Below are positions 21,534-32,181 of a DNA stretch of 64,000 nt, piece after piece; position 1 is the first letter of the stretch; each line of letters starts with the position of its first letter. The position numbers and the translations under genes were made by a program. Source of the DNA: Echria macrotheca (taxonomy: Eukaryota > Ascomycota > Sordariomycetes > Sordariales > Schizotheciaceae); assembly GCA_030411725.1 (NCBI GenBank), contig MU839836.1:1240001-1304000 (forward strand). Direction: 5' to 3'. A model generated the notes under the pieces. The model worked only from the letters and a program-made list of their open reading frames with translations, had not been told where the DNA came from and searched no databases.

Positions 21534-22168
21534 CTTGTCGTCGGTACGGTGATTATGAGAGCCTAAGAATATCGGATCCAGCAATTGCAAGAGAAATCAA
21601 CTTTCCAGAGCCTTGAGGCCCGATGGGGGCGGTGTCTGAAGCACGGACCACCGTGGTGTGCCTTGGGAGAAAACACACTCGCTCCATGGCGCCCAATCGA
21701 ACGTCGGGATTTTGAGTGTGAAAGATTGTGGTAAAGATGCTTGTTTGGTGGAAGAGAGGATGAACCCTGAGGACTGGCCAAATATAGGACCTTTGGTCCG
21801 TGCCTATCGCTATCTACCTATCTAGCCAGGGGGGCTCCTTCCAGGTCCAACATGTGGTAGACGCGGTCGAGAACATGGAGAACATGGAGAACAGGGAGAA
21901 GGTGTCTTCAGTTTTATTTTAAGGTGTGATGTGGGCCCTACACGAGTAGGGTTCGACCGACCAGTTCGTCGAATAAATAAAACAGAGTCACCAATTTGCA
22001 GGTTGCAAGAAAGTGTTGAGCCCAAGCAGCGAATCTTCCGCACAATAGTTATTTAAGTACTTCTCAATTATCCTGTCCAGTATCTCTTCACACAGCGACA
22101 TTTGCCATCGACCGAAACTGGCGGCAGAGTTTCCTCTGTTTCCTCTCCTCCCGTGGGAGCTCAGGGTC
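21534..22168. other. Divergent intergenic region, 0.6 kb
   Basis: This is the shared upstream region of the minus-strand NLR-like gene and the plus-strand 2EXR gene. It includes a short (GAACATGGA)n repeat near 21870-21890. In-frame 2EXR-type coding sequence (22130-22168) lies upstream of the first Met of the next gene, so part of this region is probably exon. Confidence 0.5.
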
Positions 22169-23263
22169 ATGATCTGGAAATTCGCACTCCGACCGGTTCT
22201 CCCAGGAGCCCACGTTTTCAGCGTTAACGATACCAGGGATTCAGAACCCAACAACCCAGAACACAAAATGCGACACGACCGCTCCCCATTCGGGGATTCA
22301 CGTCTTGCTCCCCCACGGTGCCTGCCGAGGGGCGTCGACTTCGACGCAGTCGCACAGGCATCGGCCCCGATCTCTTGGGTGCTCAACAACCCGTCAACCT
22401 ACCTGATCGACAGCGGTCTCTGGACGGGCTGCAAGGAATCACTCCTAGTCATCGAGAAGGAGTTCCAGAAGCCAAAACGACGACACAAAGTTTGGAGTGC
22501 TGCCGAGGTGGAAAGCTTCCGGCAGCTACGCGGCCGCTTCACTCTGCCCGAGACGGCTACATATGCAATCACGGTAGCCTCGGACAACAACTCCAGCCGC
22601 CGCCGATACATCACCGTCTTCCTCTATCAAGATCTTTTCATCCTGCAGCCGGACAGTATTAGAGCCATTGACCGGGACCTGAGATGGGACTGTATTCCCA
22701 GCCTCATTTACAGTTCTGTTACTAACGGAGCTTGGTTGCAGGCACCATGGTCTGCATGTTACCAGCATATCGCCCTGGAATACAACCCCTCCTGGGAGGG
22801 GGTTGGCCATAAGAATACCCCGGAACACGCTGCGGACTTAGTCTTGCAAAATGCTCCGAACGTTGCCAGGACTGATTCGTGGACTCTCTGGTTCATCGAC
22901 TACCGGATTAAGCGCAGTCCGAGATACCTGGAGCCCGCCCAGGAGCAGGCTGACGGGGTGCGAGACATACCCCCAAGAGTTTTCCATGCGAGCGACCGGA
23001 AGTTTGTCGAAGTGAAGGAGGGAGAGCTTGGACACTGGGTTGGGCATGACCGAATGTGGGATGCCGGGTGCAAGGGTTCAGTTGGCGATTTCGCCAGTTC
23101 CTGCAGCTCGCGCTTCGTCCAGAGGCTCAGAGAAATTTGCGAGAGCTGGTACGCAAACGACCGGAGTCGTCTGCCTGACTTCGATTGGGTCGAGTGTGGG
23201 CTTCTTGCTTGCGAATTCCTTTTGACAGTGGGTTCTAGTCTGTCCAAACCGTCTCTGCATTGA
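22169..23263 (+). CDS. 2EXR-domain protein, 5' end unresolved
   Basis: Open from the ATG at 22169 to the stop at 23263, 364 residues. The N terminus MIWKFALRPVLPG is the second half of a 2EXR domain. Its first half, FPLFPLLPWELRV, is encoded in the same frame directly upstream (22130-22168), but no in-frame ATG exists before the stop near 22044. The real start is therefore probably in an upstream exon joined at an acceptor such as CACAG at 22095, or the gene has lost its start. The rest is Trp/Asp-rich, without membrane spans. 2EXR proteins are numerous in moulds and have no well-defined biochemical role. The gene sits head to head with the NLR-like gene. Confidence 0.7.
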   Translation: MIWKFALRPVLPGAHVFSVNDTRDSEPNNPEHKMRHDRSPFGDSRLAPPRCLPRGVDFDAVAQASAPISWVLNNPSTYLIDSGLWTGCKESLLVIEKEFQKPKRRHKVWSAAEVESFRQLRGRFTLPETATYAITVASDNNSSRRRYITVFLYQDLFILQPDSIRAIDRDLRWDCIPSLIYSSVTNGAWLQAPWSACYQHIALEYNPSWEGVGHKNTPEHAADLVLQNAPNVARTDSWTLWFIDYRIKRSPRYLEPAQEQADGVRDIPPRVFHASDRKFVEVKEGELGHWVGHDRMWDAGCKGSVGDFASSCSSRFVQRLREICESWYANDRSRLPDFDWVECGLLACEFLLTVGSSLSKPSLH

Positions 23264-24255
23264 GTGTCACCGCTAGCATGTACCTTCAACACTATCACCG
23301 ACGCATTCAACATACGGAAAAAGACATAGATATCGAACCAGTTTACACCCTTCAATATTGTATCCCTCAAACCCCTTCAGACACTCTCCCGATGCCCCCT
23401 TTTCACCGTGGAAAGGAGGGGTTATTATACCTCTAACCAGCCTTTAGAGATCTTCTCAAGGGAAGCTTTCCGAACCGGGTTGAGAACTTGAGATACACTC
23501 AATCTAACAACGAACACAATCGATTCACAACAGGACGATAAATGTATCCCAGCCCTTGGGCCTTTCGACTTGTTGAGAAACGAATCTATAACCGCAAGCT
23601 TCATTCTACACGACTGCGCGTTCTAACTCGGAAAAAAGGTCATCGAGACATTTGGGCATACATCGCGTATCTCATAGTGCACGGTGCCGAGTGGGTTTGT
23701 CAAAAAAAAAAAAAAAAAACCCCCCGAGAGTGAAAGAGAGGATCTCAAAAAGTTCAACCCCCAGAGAACATCAAGTCCATCTCCAAATCAGCCCTCACAA
23801 ACTGACTGACCCCCATGCTGTCCGCGCGGGTGAGTGCTACGTTCCAGATCCTCAGCTGGCCACAATCAGAGCAAGACTCATCCCTAGTTTTGCTATTCAG
23901 ACCCGAAAGAAGAATCAGATTAATTATACCTTTTCTCGGCCTCACCGTTTCTGATTGGAGATAACACCATCACAATCAAGGGATAACTCACCGGAGATTC
24001 CCCATTGCTAAAAATCGCGACCAAGATGCTGGCATGCGCAAGTTGTTTTGACCCGAGGAATGTTCCAAGACACCACACCCTCCTCACAGCAAAACTATGC
24101 CGCGAGAATCAGTACGCGACCAGAAAAAAAAGGGAAATCACAAGCCGCCTGATAAAATGGACTCCATGTTCCACTAGCCGATCGTCACACCCTTCACCCT
24201 CCCTCCTCCTTTCGATTCACCCAAGCCGCTCCTTTCTTGATCTCCACCTACTACT
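23264..24255. other. Intergenic region, 1.0 kb
   Basis: Contains an 18-nt A-run followed directly by a C-run (23702-23725) and, near 24175-24240, a CT-rich promoter stretch before the next gene. No gene is supported. Confidence 0.5.
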
Positions 24256-25858
24256 ATGCCTCGACTCTTCTCAGCGGCATCATCGCCCATGGTATCTCCG
24301 CGCCTCGGGACCCAGCCCACCATGGCGTCCAAGCAGACGTCACAGTCGTCGTCCTCGTCCCAAGCGCCCATGACATACATCCCACCGCTGTGCGACGGAG
24401 CGTGCGGTACGCTCCCGCGCGCGCAGCAACCGCTCGGAGCCGTGCTGCGCCAGGAGCTTGCTCAGGCCGCGCAGGCCCTGCCGAAACTGGGATGGGCCAT
24501 GTTCACCCGGCCCGGCGGTCGGTCGTGGCGTGACATGGTTGATATGGCGATGCACACACTGCTGGCCTGCGCCGAGATGTGCATGCTGGTCGTGGCCGTG
24601 CCGCTGTGGATGATGCTTCCAGGCGCCATGTTCGCAGCATGGATGGGGTTCTGCGCTATTGTCGTCGCTTCCATGTGCCGGATGCTCAACGGCCGGGGCC
24701 AGCTTCACCAGTGCGCCGCGGGATCCGAAGGTTGGATGATGGGACAGGATGGCGATGACGAGAAGTGGTTATTTGTCGGTGGCATGGGCATGAGGTATTT
24801 CCCCTTCAAACAACTTCTGCGTTGACAGTTCTGACCAGAGATCGTGTAGCGCCCGATACTGCCATCGCACTACCCTTCCCATGCTGGCCAAGCTGTTCAG
24901 CCGGCCCATGACGTGCGTATGCGTGCCCACGATGGGCCTCCCCTTCGACATGATTGCCATGATGCTCCAACGATGCATGCTCCTGCCGAGCCAAGCCAGA
25001 CGAAGTCTGTACACGCAGATGCGTTGCGCCCTCCTCGACGACTCGATGCGCCGCTGCGTGGTCCTCTGCCACAACCACAGCGCCATCATCGTGTCCCAGG
25101 CCGCCTCGCAGCTCTGTGCTGATCTGCCCGCCGAAAAGCTGTGCAAGCTCGAGATTTACACCTTCGGCGCCGCCGCCTGCGAGTTTGTGCTACCCCTGGG
25201 CGAGGATAACCTCCAGCCTGAGCCGGCGCACCCAGCCGATATGAGTAACGAGCCCCATCGCGGCGTCCACGTCGAGCACTTCGCAATGACGGACGACCCG
25301 TTCGCCCAGCTGGGGGTCCTGCAGAGCGTGCGCAAGAACATGGACGGGAGGTTCTGCGGCGGCGTCTTCATTATGAACAACAACCACCAGCAAGGCATGG
25401 CCAACTCCAACGGAGCCCTCCCGCGTCCTTCATCCGGTATCATGATGGAGGACTACCTCCATGCTCTCTTCCCCGTCCAGCTGTTGCCGCAGCAGCCCAA
25501 CGCGCGTTCGGCGCTCGACGCTATTATGGCCATTGACCGCGACTGCGCCGAGAAGCGCGAGATCACAGCCATGTCCAACTACTACACGGCTTCGAGAGCA
25601 CGCAAGGATAGCGGCAGCAAGCGCCTCAGCTGGACGGGACTGGCGGCCGCGGCCACGGCAAACGGGGCCCACGGCCACCAGAAGAACGGCGTCAGCGCCG
25701 GTATGGTCGGGCTCGAGATGGCCCGCAAGGGGTGCAAGAACTGCGACGGACACCGTGGTCGCGAGGTCAGCTGGCTCGTGCGGTATGTCGCCATCGGGCA
25801 GATCGGCGACGTCTCCAAAGGGCAGGCGCAGGACGTGCCCGGGCTGGGGAGGGGTTAA
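24256..25858 (+). CDS. Lipase-like (alpha/beta-hydrolase-like) membrane protein, nucleophile apparently lost
   Basis: Exons 24256-24794 and 24850-25858 give 515 residues; the 55-nt intron is GTATTT...GTGTAG. Internal Mets (24289, 24323) are alternative starts. Residues about 95-140 form two adjacent hydrophobic segments, probably membrane spans. The C-terminal half follows a class-3-lipase-like order: LYTQMRCALLDD; a strand-turn-helix VVLCHNHSAIIVSQAA at about 250-265, where hydrolases have a G-H-S-x-G elbow; and IYTFGAAACEF at about 282-292, resembling lipase YTFGSP. Here the expected catalytic Ser is Asn255. A later part carries HVEHFAMTDDPFAQLGVLQSV and RFCGGVFIMNN. The tail has CKNCDGH. 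The fold is inferred from motif order. Whether Asn is the family norm or a loss in this gene cannot be told without an alignment. Confidence 0.7.
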
Positions 25859-26943
25859 GACACCGATGACTATGGTCGAGGGCGAGGGCGGTCCTGGTGT
25901 TCAGGTCGTTGATGGTACGGGGTGGGAATCGCTGGCTCCCGACGATTGGGGCGGGATGGCGTTGGGGATACGGTCTCTGCTATTTTGACGCTTACGGAAG
26001 GGCCCCTTGAGGAGCCATCCATGTACCAGAATCTTTCGCTTCAGCTTTTGTACTGTTTAATATTCCGGATTTATTTCGTCGAGGGTGTTACTGAACGGGT
26101 GGTCGGCGCTTCGCGGTGCCTGTCTGTGTCTTGTGTGGTGTCAACCTGGCCGGCACCTAGATGCAACACCTGGTTAGCATGTTTCATTCGCTCCAAATTG
26201 CAGATGTATTATACGTGGCAGAGTCCAAAGACCGAGGTGATCGAATTGTGATGGTGTCATCAGCTTTACCTGGTTTGTCCGACCACTTTGTGCCTGGTTG
26301 ATGCAGGTGAGACGCTACGGGCCGCTGCAAGACGGCTGCGGGCCGGAGTTCTGCAGCGGACCCAGCGGTGTTACAGCCAGCCCCTCCCCTCCACCATCTT
26401 CGGCCGCAACACCAAAAGACTCCGACCACAACAAGCGGAGCTAATTCAACAAAGGGAATGGTATTTCTTATCTACACCTCGTTATTCTTATTTACTCCAG
26501 TCTGTGTATCAACCACCTCTACTCCCCCATCCTCGACGTCCTGGTTCCCAATCTCTACCAGCTCTACCCCGCAACACTTTCCGGCCGTCATACGTCATCC
26601 GTCATCTTCGTCTTTCGTCCTGCCTTCATTTACCATTCAACATTATCCCAGCTATCCATTGTCATGTCCTCCCTCGATTAAAACATCGTATCCAAATGTT
26701 GCCAAACATCGCCATCGCCATCGCTTGCCTTCCGGAACCTTGCCAGTCTGTCTGCGTCAAGAAGCTAAATGTAAATGCAAGAGGGGTATAAAACTCCTTT
26801 CCATGATATGCGCCGCGCCGAGTGCCGGTCCTGATGCAGTCGTCTGATCCAGCCGTCACCGTCATCTAAAATGCAAAGGGTGCAAAGTCACCCGCCTCAC
26901 GCGCGAACCGCCGTGACCTCACATCGTCGATCTTGGCGTCGTC
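25859..26943. other. Intergenic region, 1.1 kb (convergent genes)
   Basis: It holds the 3' flanks of two convergent genes. Pyrimidine-rich, frame-overlapping open stretches at 26288-26850 have no domain signal. No gene is supported. Confidence 0.5.
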
Positions 26944-27783
26944 CTAACAACGCCGGCCGACGCTGAACCACCACCCCTTGCGTCGTTTCCGATCGTGTTT
27001 CTCCGCGCCGTCTTCGCCCTCGAGTTCCAACCGATATCGCACGACACTCCCCCGATCGTCCTCGAAGCCAATGCGCCTTTTGCTCTTGGGCACGAAGCAG
27101 TCCGGCACAACATAGCGCATGACCCAACCCCTCACCCCCCGACTGGCCGCATCGATGGCTGCGTACTCGAGTCTCCGCGTGCGATCACTCGTCCAGTAGT
27201 GTGTTGTTTGCGGCGGTGGCGAGTAAGTGGGCGTGTCCGACTTTGTTGGAACAGTGGGTATGGGCAAGAACGTCTGTGTACCTCGGGGGCTGGCAGAGAG
27301 CTCAGTCTCGTCGAGCCCGGGGTCGGACGACGTGAAGTGAGGGAAGTGGAAGTACGTCACAGGCTGGGGCGCAGACTGGCGTGCGCGGTACGCTCGGTGA
27401 GGCGATATGGACCGCCGGCCTGGACGTGGAACATACGACACAGGCCCTGACTTGTTGGACCGCTGAGTGGAAGGCCTTGTCCGCCGACGGTTCGTTGAAG
27501 AGGTTACGGATACCGTTGAGCCTCGACGGTTGGAAGATTGGGAATCTCGTCGGTCTAGAGACTCATACCCCGAGTCTTGACGTCGCATCTCTTGCACCAT
27601 CGGTATCTCTCGGCTTTTGGACGTGACTGGAGGGACTGCAGTGGGTGAGGCTGGATTCTGGGGGACCGGGGGCTCGGAAAGGTCAACATCGTGGAAGCTG
27701 TGGTATGTCGTGTCGGACAGAGCTATGCTTAACCGCGAATCGGGACGGTCTGGATGGGGAAGAGGAGCGAGAAGCGAAGCCAT
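26944..27783 (-). CDS. Conserved-looking fungal protein of unknown function
   Basis: Single exon, 279 residues, starting at the ATG whose complement is 27781-27783. The N-terminal two thirds are Ser/Arg/Pro-rich and probably disordered. The C-terminal part (about 195-265) is compact: THYWTSDRTRRLEYAAIDAA, RGVRGWVMRYVVPDCFVP, then a basic strand-rich stretch. This pattern looks like a conserved fungal domain but I cannot name it. The tail is basic (KHDRKRRKGWW). No signal peptide or membrane segment is seen. Confidence 0.75.
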   Translation of the reverse strand: MASLLAPLPHPDRPDSRLSIALSDTTYHSFHDVDLSEPPVPQNPASPTAVPPVTSKSREIPMVQEMRRQDSGYESLDRRDSQSSNRRGSTVSVTSSTNRRRTRPSTQRSNKSGPVSYVPRPGRRSISPHRAYRARQSAPQPVTYFHFPHFTSSDPGLDETELSASPRGTQTFLPIPTVPTKSDTPTYSPPPQTTHYWTSDRTRRLEYAAIDAASRGVRGWVMRYVVPDCFVPKSKRRIGFEDDRGSVVRYRLELEGEDGAEKHDRKRRKGWWFSVGRRC

Positions 27784-30160
27784 GGCGGTTGCAGCCCTCT
27801 TGACGAAGCATTACAGGCGAGGACGGGACGTCGAACCAAGCTTGCAGGAGCGGGAGAGGTGCCCAGCACTCTGCAATCCCCAAGGTCTCAGGTTATAACG
27901 GCGGACCGCGATGCGACGACGGTTGCTGGAGCAAGTCGAGGAGGCTGCCCGAGTTTAAATTGCACGCCGTCGACAAAGTTGCGGTCAGCCAGCGCCCCTC
28001 GAGTTGATGCAGGATTCGGAAATAAACAACCGAAACGGTCAGGAACGACGTGGGTTATTATTGAGACGAGCAGAGACCCTTGAGGCCCTTTTGTGGACAA
28101 GCGGGCCTATCGACAGCGCCAATTGCAGACTGTTCCCACCACAGCCAGTCCACCATTGGCACGTTGGGGGCCCGGCCTGCACCAGGTTTGCCGCGACTGC
28201 AGTTAATCTGCAGGTCTGGCCCTGAAATGCAGCTCGAGATCCCGTCTGGGAAAGGGGAGCACTTGGCTCCCTGACAGGCGCGGGCCCGTGGAACAGCTTC
28301 AGATTCCGTTCAGACCCGGAAACCTGAACTGACGGTCCGAGACCAACGCCACGAAGCGATCAACACCGCTCGGAACCCGTTGGCGCAGCTTGGGGTGCAG
28401 GTGTCTGTCGATTCGGACTCCGGCCTCTCTGTGGTGTGTCGGGTGACACTCGGGACCGTCGAGCTTCGATTTGTTGAACAAGCGGTCAGGTTAGACCGCT
28501 GCAGCGCCAGCAGGGAGAGCGGGGCAATGTTGATTTGACAACAGCCAAAACCCCGCTTGAACCCCACGTTGGTGTTGGTCCGTCGTTAGCTGCAGGGATG
28601 CTTTCCCCTGGCGTCGTCCAAAATGACTCGGTTGACAACGATGGTCCTGGGAATCGTATATCTGCTGATGAAAAATTCGAGAAAGAAATATCAGGTCCAG
28701 ATCTTGTTCGAGCCGGTTGCGAAGAGCCTTCACGCCGTCCACGAGTCGCTCAAGCTAGGCGTTGTCGTCGTCGGAGTCGTGATCGACCTGCCCCTGGTCA
28801 CTTAGCGTGACCGATATCGCTCGTCGCCGACGTTGCACTGTTTTAAAGTTATTGTTCGGGAGGAACCGCAGGGCCTGTTATCCGATGGCCCCTGGCGGAC
28901 TGGTGGTAAAAGTGTTTGCGAAGACAAAGAGGGCAACACTTTGAGAGGTCGTCGAACGAGTGTGTCGAGAAAAGAGAGGGCATGGGAAGTTGAGGAGACA
29001 GACACGAGGGGCACAGCTCAAGTGGCTTAATAGCTGTCCGAGGCTGGAATCATATGAAGCCGACGGCGTAGCGCGCGTTTCACACTCCCAGTCGCATTCC
29101 AGTCATCCTCAGCCCTCGGTTCGGTCGTGGCCTGCTCAGGTGTTATATGGCGAAGCATGTGGTGCCTGAGCCTGCCCTGCCTCCCTGGTGCAACTTTGAC
29201 TTTCACATGCCGGACAGCAGCTGCTTTCTCATGGTGGGATGCCGTGTTGGCAACTGGTTGGCAGCTCCGTCGGAACCTGATCTGTTGTTCCAATCGGACA
29301 TTGGCGTTCTCGGCGCTGAAACTGGGGGCCGCCTTTCGGGGCTAGCCCTGGCTGGGGCTTCCTCTTTGGTGCTGAGCTTTCGGGCGGCCAATCACCGAGG
29401 CTGTGACCCCCCCAGAGATCGCGGGGTCCAATGAACGACGAGCAGGTGACAAGGGCGTTGTGCGCTAACCAGAAGCCACGGATTCTGCCTTCGGTCACCT
29501 GTCCACCATCACAAACGCCTGGCCCAGACACACAGCGTTCGACAAATGACGACAAACGTCACACAGGTGTGGCATACACTGTTCAAGGTGAAGGCAGTGA
29601 TCCTAGTCTGGTCCAATTTGCCCAGCTGTCTATAGTTGACGTCGGTGGCTAGGATCAACGGTGTCACACATTGCTCCGCTCGATTGTCGGCGGTAGAAAA
29701 TTCAGGGAGACAGAATTAGAAAGTCCTCATCACCTTCTACCTTCCCCAAGGGACGTCTAACAAGTCGCTTAAGATTCCGGTCAGAACCCAGACAATTAAC
29801 AGCGTGGTTCCGACACCCCAGCGCGATGTCACAAAGTCTTGTGCCCAGAACAATCCTCACAAATACATTGTCGGAAAGTGCTGTTTCTTTGTTGGAGTCA
29901 ACACTACTCCTTTGTCTGAGACGACACAAGAGAAGATTGGCATTGTCCGCCATATTCCAATATAAAATTGACCATGCCCACACAGCGACCAATTTTGATG
30001 AGGATATCGGATTGTTGTCTTCCAGTGAAGCCCACCTCTGCTCTGTTCTTCCTCAGCCTCGACACACCTAGACGTCCAGGCTTCAAAGGACAAAGCAGAC
30101 GGTGTTGATCTGTCACTTGTCTATCCTTTTGCAGTTAGGGCTACAAACCAGGCACGAAAC
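27784..30160. other. Divergent intergenic region, 2.4 kb
   Basis: It is the upstream region of both the minus-strand gene and the coiled-coil gene. Open stretches at 28535-28810 and on the minus strand at 28310-28742 overlap one another and show no domain. A short eroded gene in 28200-28800 cannot be excluded, but nothing supports it. Confidence 0.45.
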
Positions 30161-31030
30161 ATGTCGGGGTCCTACTTGGCACAGGGTGTCAAGATGGCCG
30201 TGTCGGCCCTTGAAGGGCTGATCTCTGGCCTTTATAAGTCGGTCCAGACTCAACGAAAGGTAGTGCAAAAGCAAGAGGACAGTGTCCGCTTTCTGGACGA
30301 AGCTAACTTTCTCATAGATGTCGATGGAGCTACGGGGGCTACCATAGAGCAAGAGCGCGAACAGTTGCGGCAACTCCAGTCGAGCCAGACGGAGCTTGAA
30401 AACGAATTTCAGCAGGCTGTCGACAAATGGCGGGATCTCGGACGAGTTGATCAGCCTTGGGTCAGCTCCCATTCTGCAGTCCCAAGTGCCCGTCGGTCGG
30501 CCCGTCGCAAAAGAGTCGTTCCTGCGCGCTCTCAACCTCGTTTGGAAGATCCGTCGGTCGGCAGTTTCGCCCGATACATGTCCGCCGAGCGAGCATGGGA
30601 AGCCGGTCCGCATGTCGATCCCTCTGCCCTATCGTTAGACCGGACGTATGTTTCACCCGCACAAGCCAAGCTCGTTGTATCAGACGACCCTACTACGACT
30701 CCCTGGGTGTTTACAGATCCTGACGAGCTGGACAACCCGTGGCGGCCGTACGGTAGGCAAGGCTTCGTGGCGCCCATGGAGCGGTCGTTCGGCCGCCAGC
30801 CCATGACGGACGAGCAGCGAAAACTGCCATTCCGATATAATGAATATCCTCCCGGCACTGTCTGCCCAGATTTAGAAGTCGACTTTTGGGAGAGGCAGCT
30901 GGGAAGCCGCCAAGACATCTTCGCCGAGAGATTCACCATCCATCAGGGCCCAGGATATCCAGGATATACCCGTGGGCCCTATTTTGAGGAGTCTATCTCC
31001 CCACGGAGTGTTGTTCCGCAACGTAGATGA
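30161..31030 (+). CDS. Hypothetical coiled-coil protein
   Basis: Single exon, 289 residues, starting MSGSYLAQGVKMAVSALEG. Residues about 20-90 are heptad-rich and Gln/Glu-rich (EQEREQLRQLQSSQTELENE), a likely coiled coil. A basic patch (ARRSARRKRVVPARS) follows and could be a nuclear localisation signal. The C-terminal half is Pro/Tyr/Arg-rich with FWERQLGSRQDIF. A TTTGCAG just upstream (30127-30133) could be the acceptor of a 5' UTR intron. No family is recognised. Coding status rests on length, sequence complexity and start context. Confidence 0.6.
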   Translation: MSGSYLAQGVKMAVSALEGLISGLYKSVQTQRKVVQKQEDSVRFLDEANFLIDVDGATGATIEQEREQLRQLQSSQTELENEFQQAVDKWRDLGRVDQPWVSSHSAVPSARRSARRKRVVPARSQPRLEDPSVGSFARYMSAERAWEAGPHVDPSALSLDRTYVSPAQAKLVVSDDPTTTPWVFTDPDELDNPWRPYGRQGFVAPMERSFGRQPMTDEQRKLPFRYNEYPPGTVCPDLEVDFWERQLGSRQDIFAERFTIHQGPGYPGYTRGPYFEESISPRSVVPQRR

Positions 31031-32181
31031 GGCAGAAGACAAGGAGCTTCTCTCCCTCCGACAAAGGCGGCCAAAGGTTTGTGAAGCGAATTTGCCAACG
31101 AATCCTCGGAAAAGGGGCGACAACGACTTTGATTGTATGCCGTAGATAATCACCGCGGTGGTTGCTTGCTCGATATTGTCCGATTCTTCTTTTAGTTAGC
31201 TAACTAAATCCATCATTGGGAGTCCGAAGGGCTTCTTCCAAATTAGCCAGACGACCAAGCTAAGTTAATCCATTCTGCCATTGTCTGAAAGTCACTTTTT
31301 GTTCAGCAGTTTGATTCTGCTACATAGAAACGACGCCGCCAACGTAAATCAAGTTTCTGGGTCTTCTGTGCCCATCCCAACAATTCTCTCATGCATAAAT
31401 CCTGAAGAAGATGCCGTACTGTGTCTGTCGGAAAGCAGGATGCTTCTCGGTGCAATCAACTTACGCCACCCTGTGACCCTTGTACTGCTCCTTTGATTAC
31501 AATCTGCAATGAGCCCCAGGCTGCGCGTTGAGGTTGCAGCTGCCTTGACGCACTCTTTGAACCCAAAGGGGGAATGAATGCAAACCCGAATGCACACGGG
31601 TTTGCATTGCAAAGCACTCTGTCGACGCGGAAGTTACGAGTATTCCGTAACCAGTCCGTATCCGGCAACACGACATGGGTTGTAACTTCCCATATTTGCT
31701 AACATTGGATGGCACCTCTCGCCGAGCAGAACAATATGAGGTGAAGTGGGTTCAAGCAAAGACCTACGCGAGCCACGCCTTGCATTTGAAGCGTTTCATT
31801 AACTCAACCCATTGCACCTCTCTCTCTTTCCTTTCCTTCCATAACTCATCCCATGCAAAGCTTGTGGTTTCCTCTGAAGCACATAACGACGAGATCATCG
31901 CACCTGCCACCTGTCAGTCGAAACTAGGCCAACGCGCTCTCGGCACTGAGAACCTGATCCAGTCAAAAAAATGGTAAGCCAGTTTCTTGAGTTGTGTGGG
32001 TTTGGCAGCCAGTGGTTCCTTCCCTCCGCCACCTCTTATCCCACCTCTGCCCACACTCTCCCACCTTCCAAACCGCCAACCAAACCTTGCTTCCATTTCT
32101 TCACCAGTCTCTGGCCCCCTCTCACTGCTTCTGGGATCTGACCTTCATCTTTCTCATCAGACTCGTTTTATAGCCGAGCCG
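31031..32181. other. Intergenic region, 1.15 kb
   Basis: CT-rich tracts at 32010-32150 mark the promoter of the BTB gene. An in-frame upstream ATG at 31987 would add a Pro/Ser-rich leader and is judged to be 5' UTR. Confidence 0.5.
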
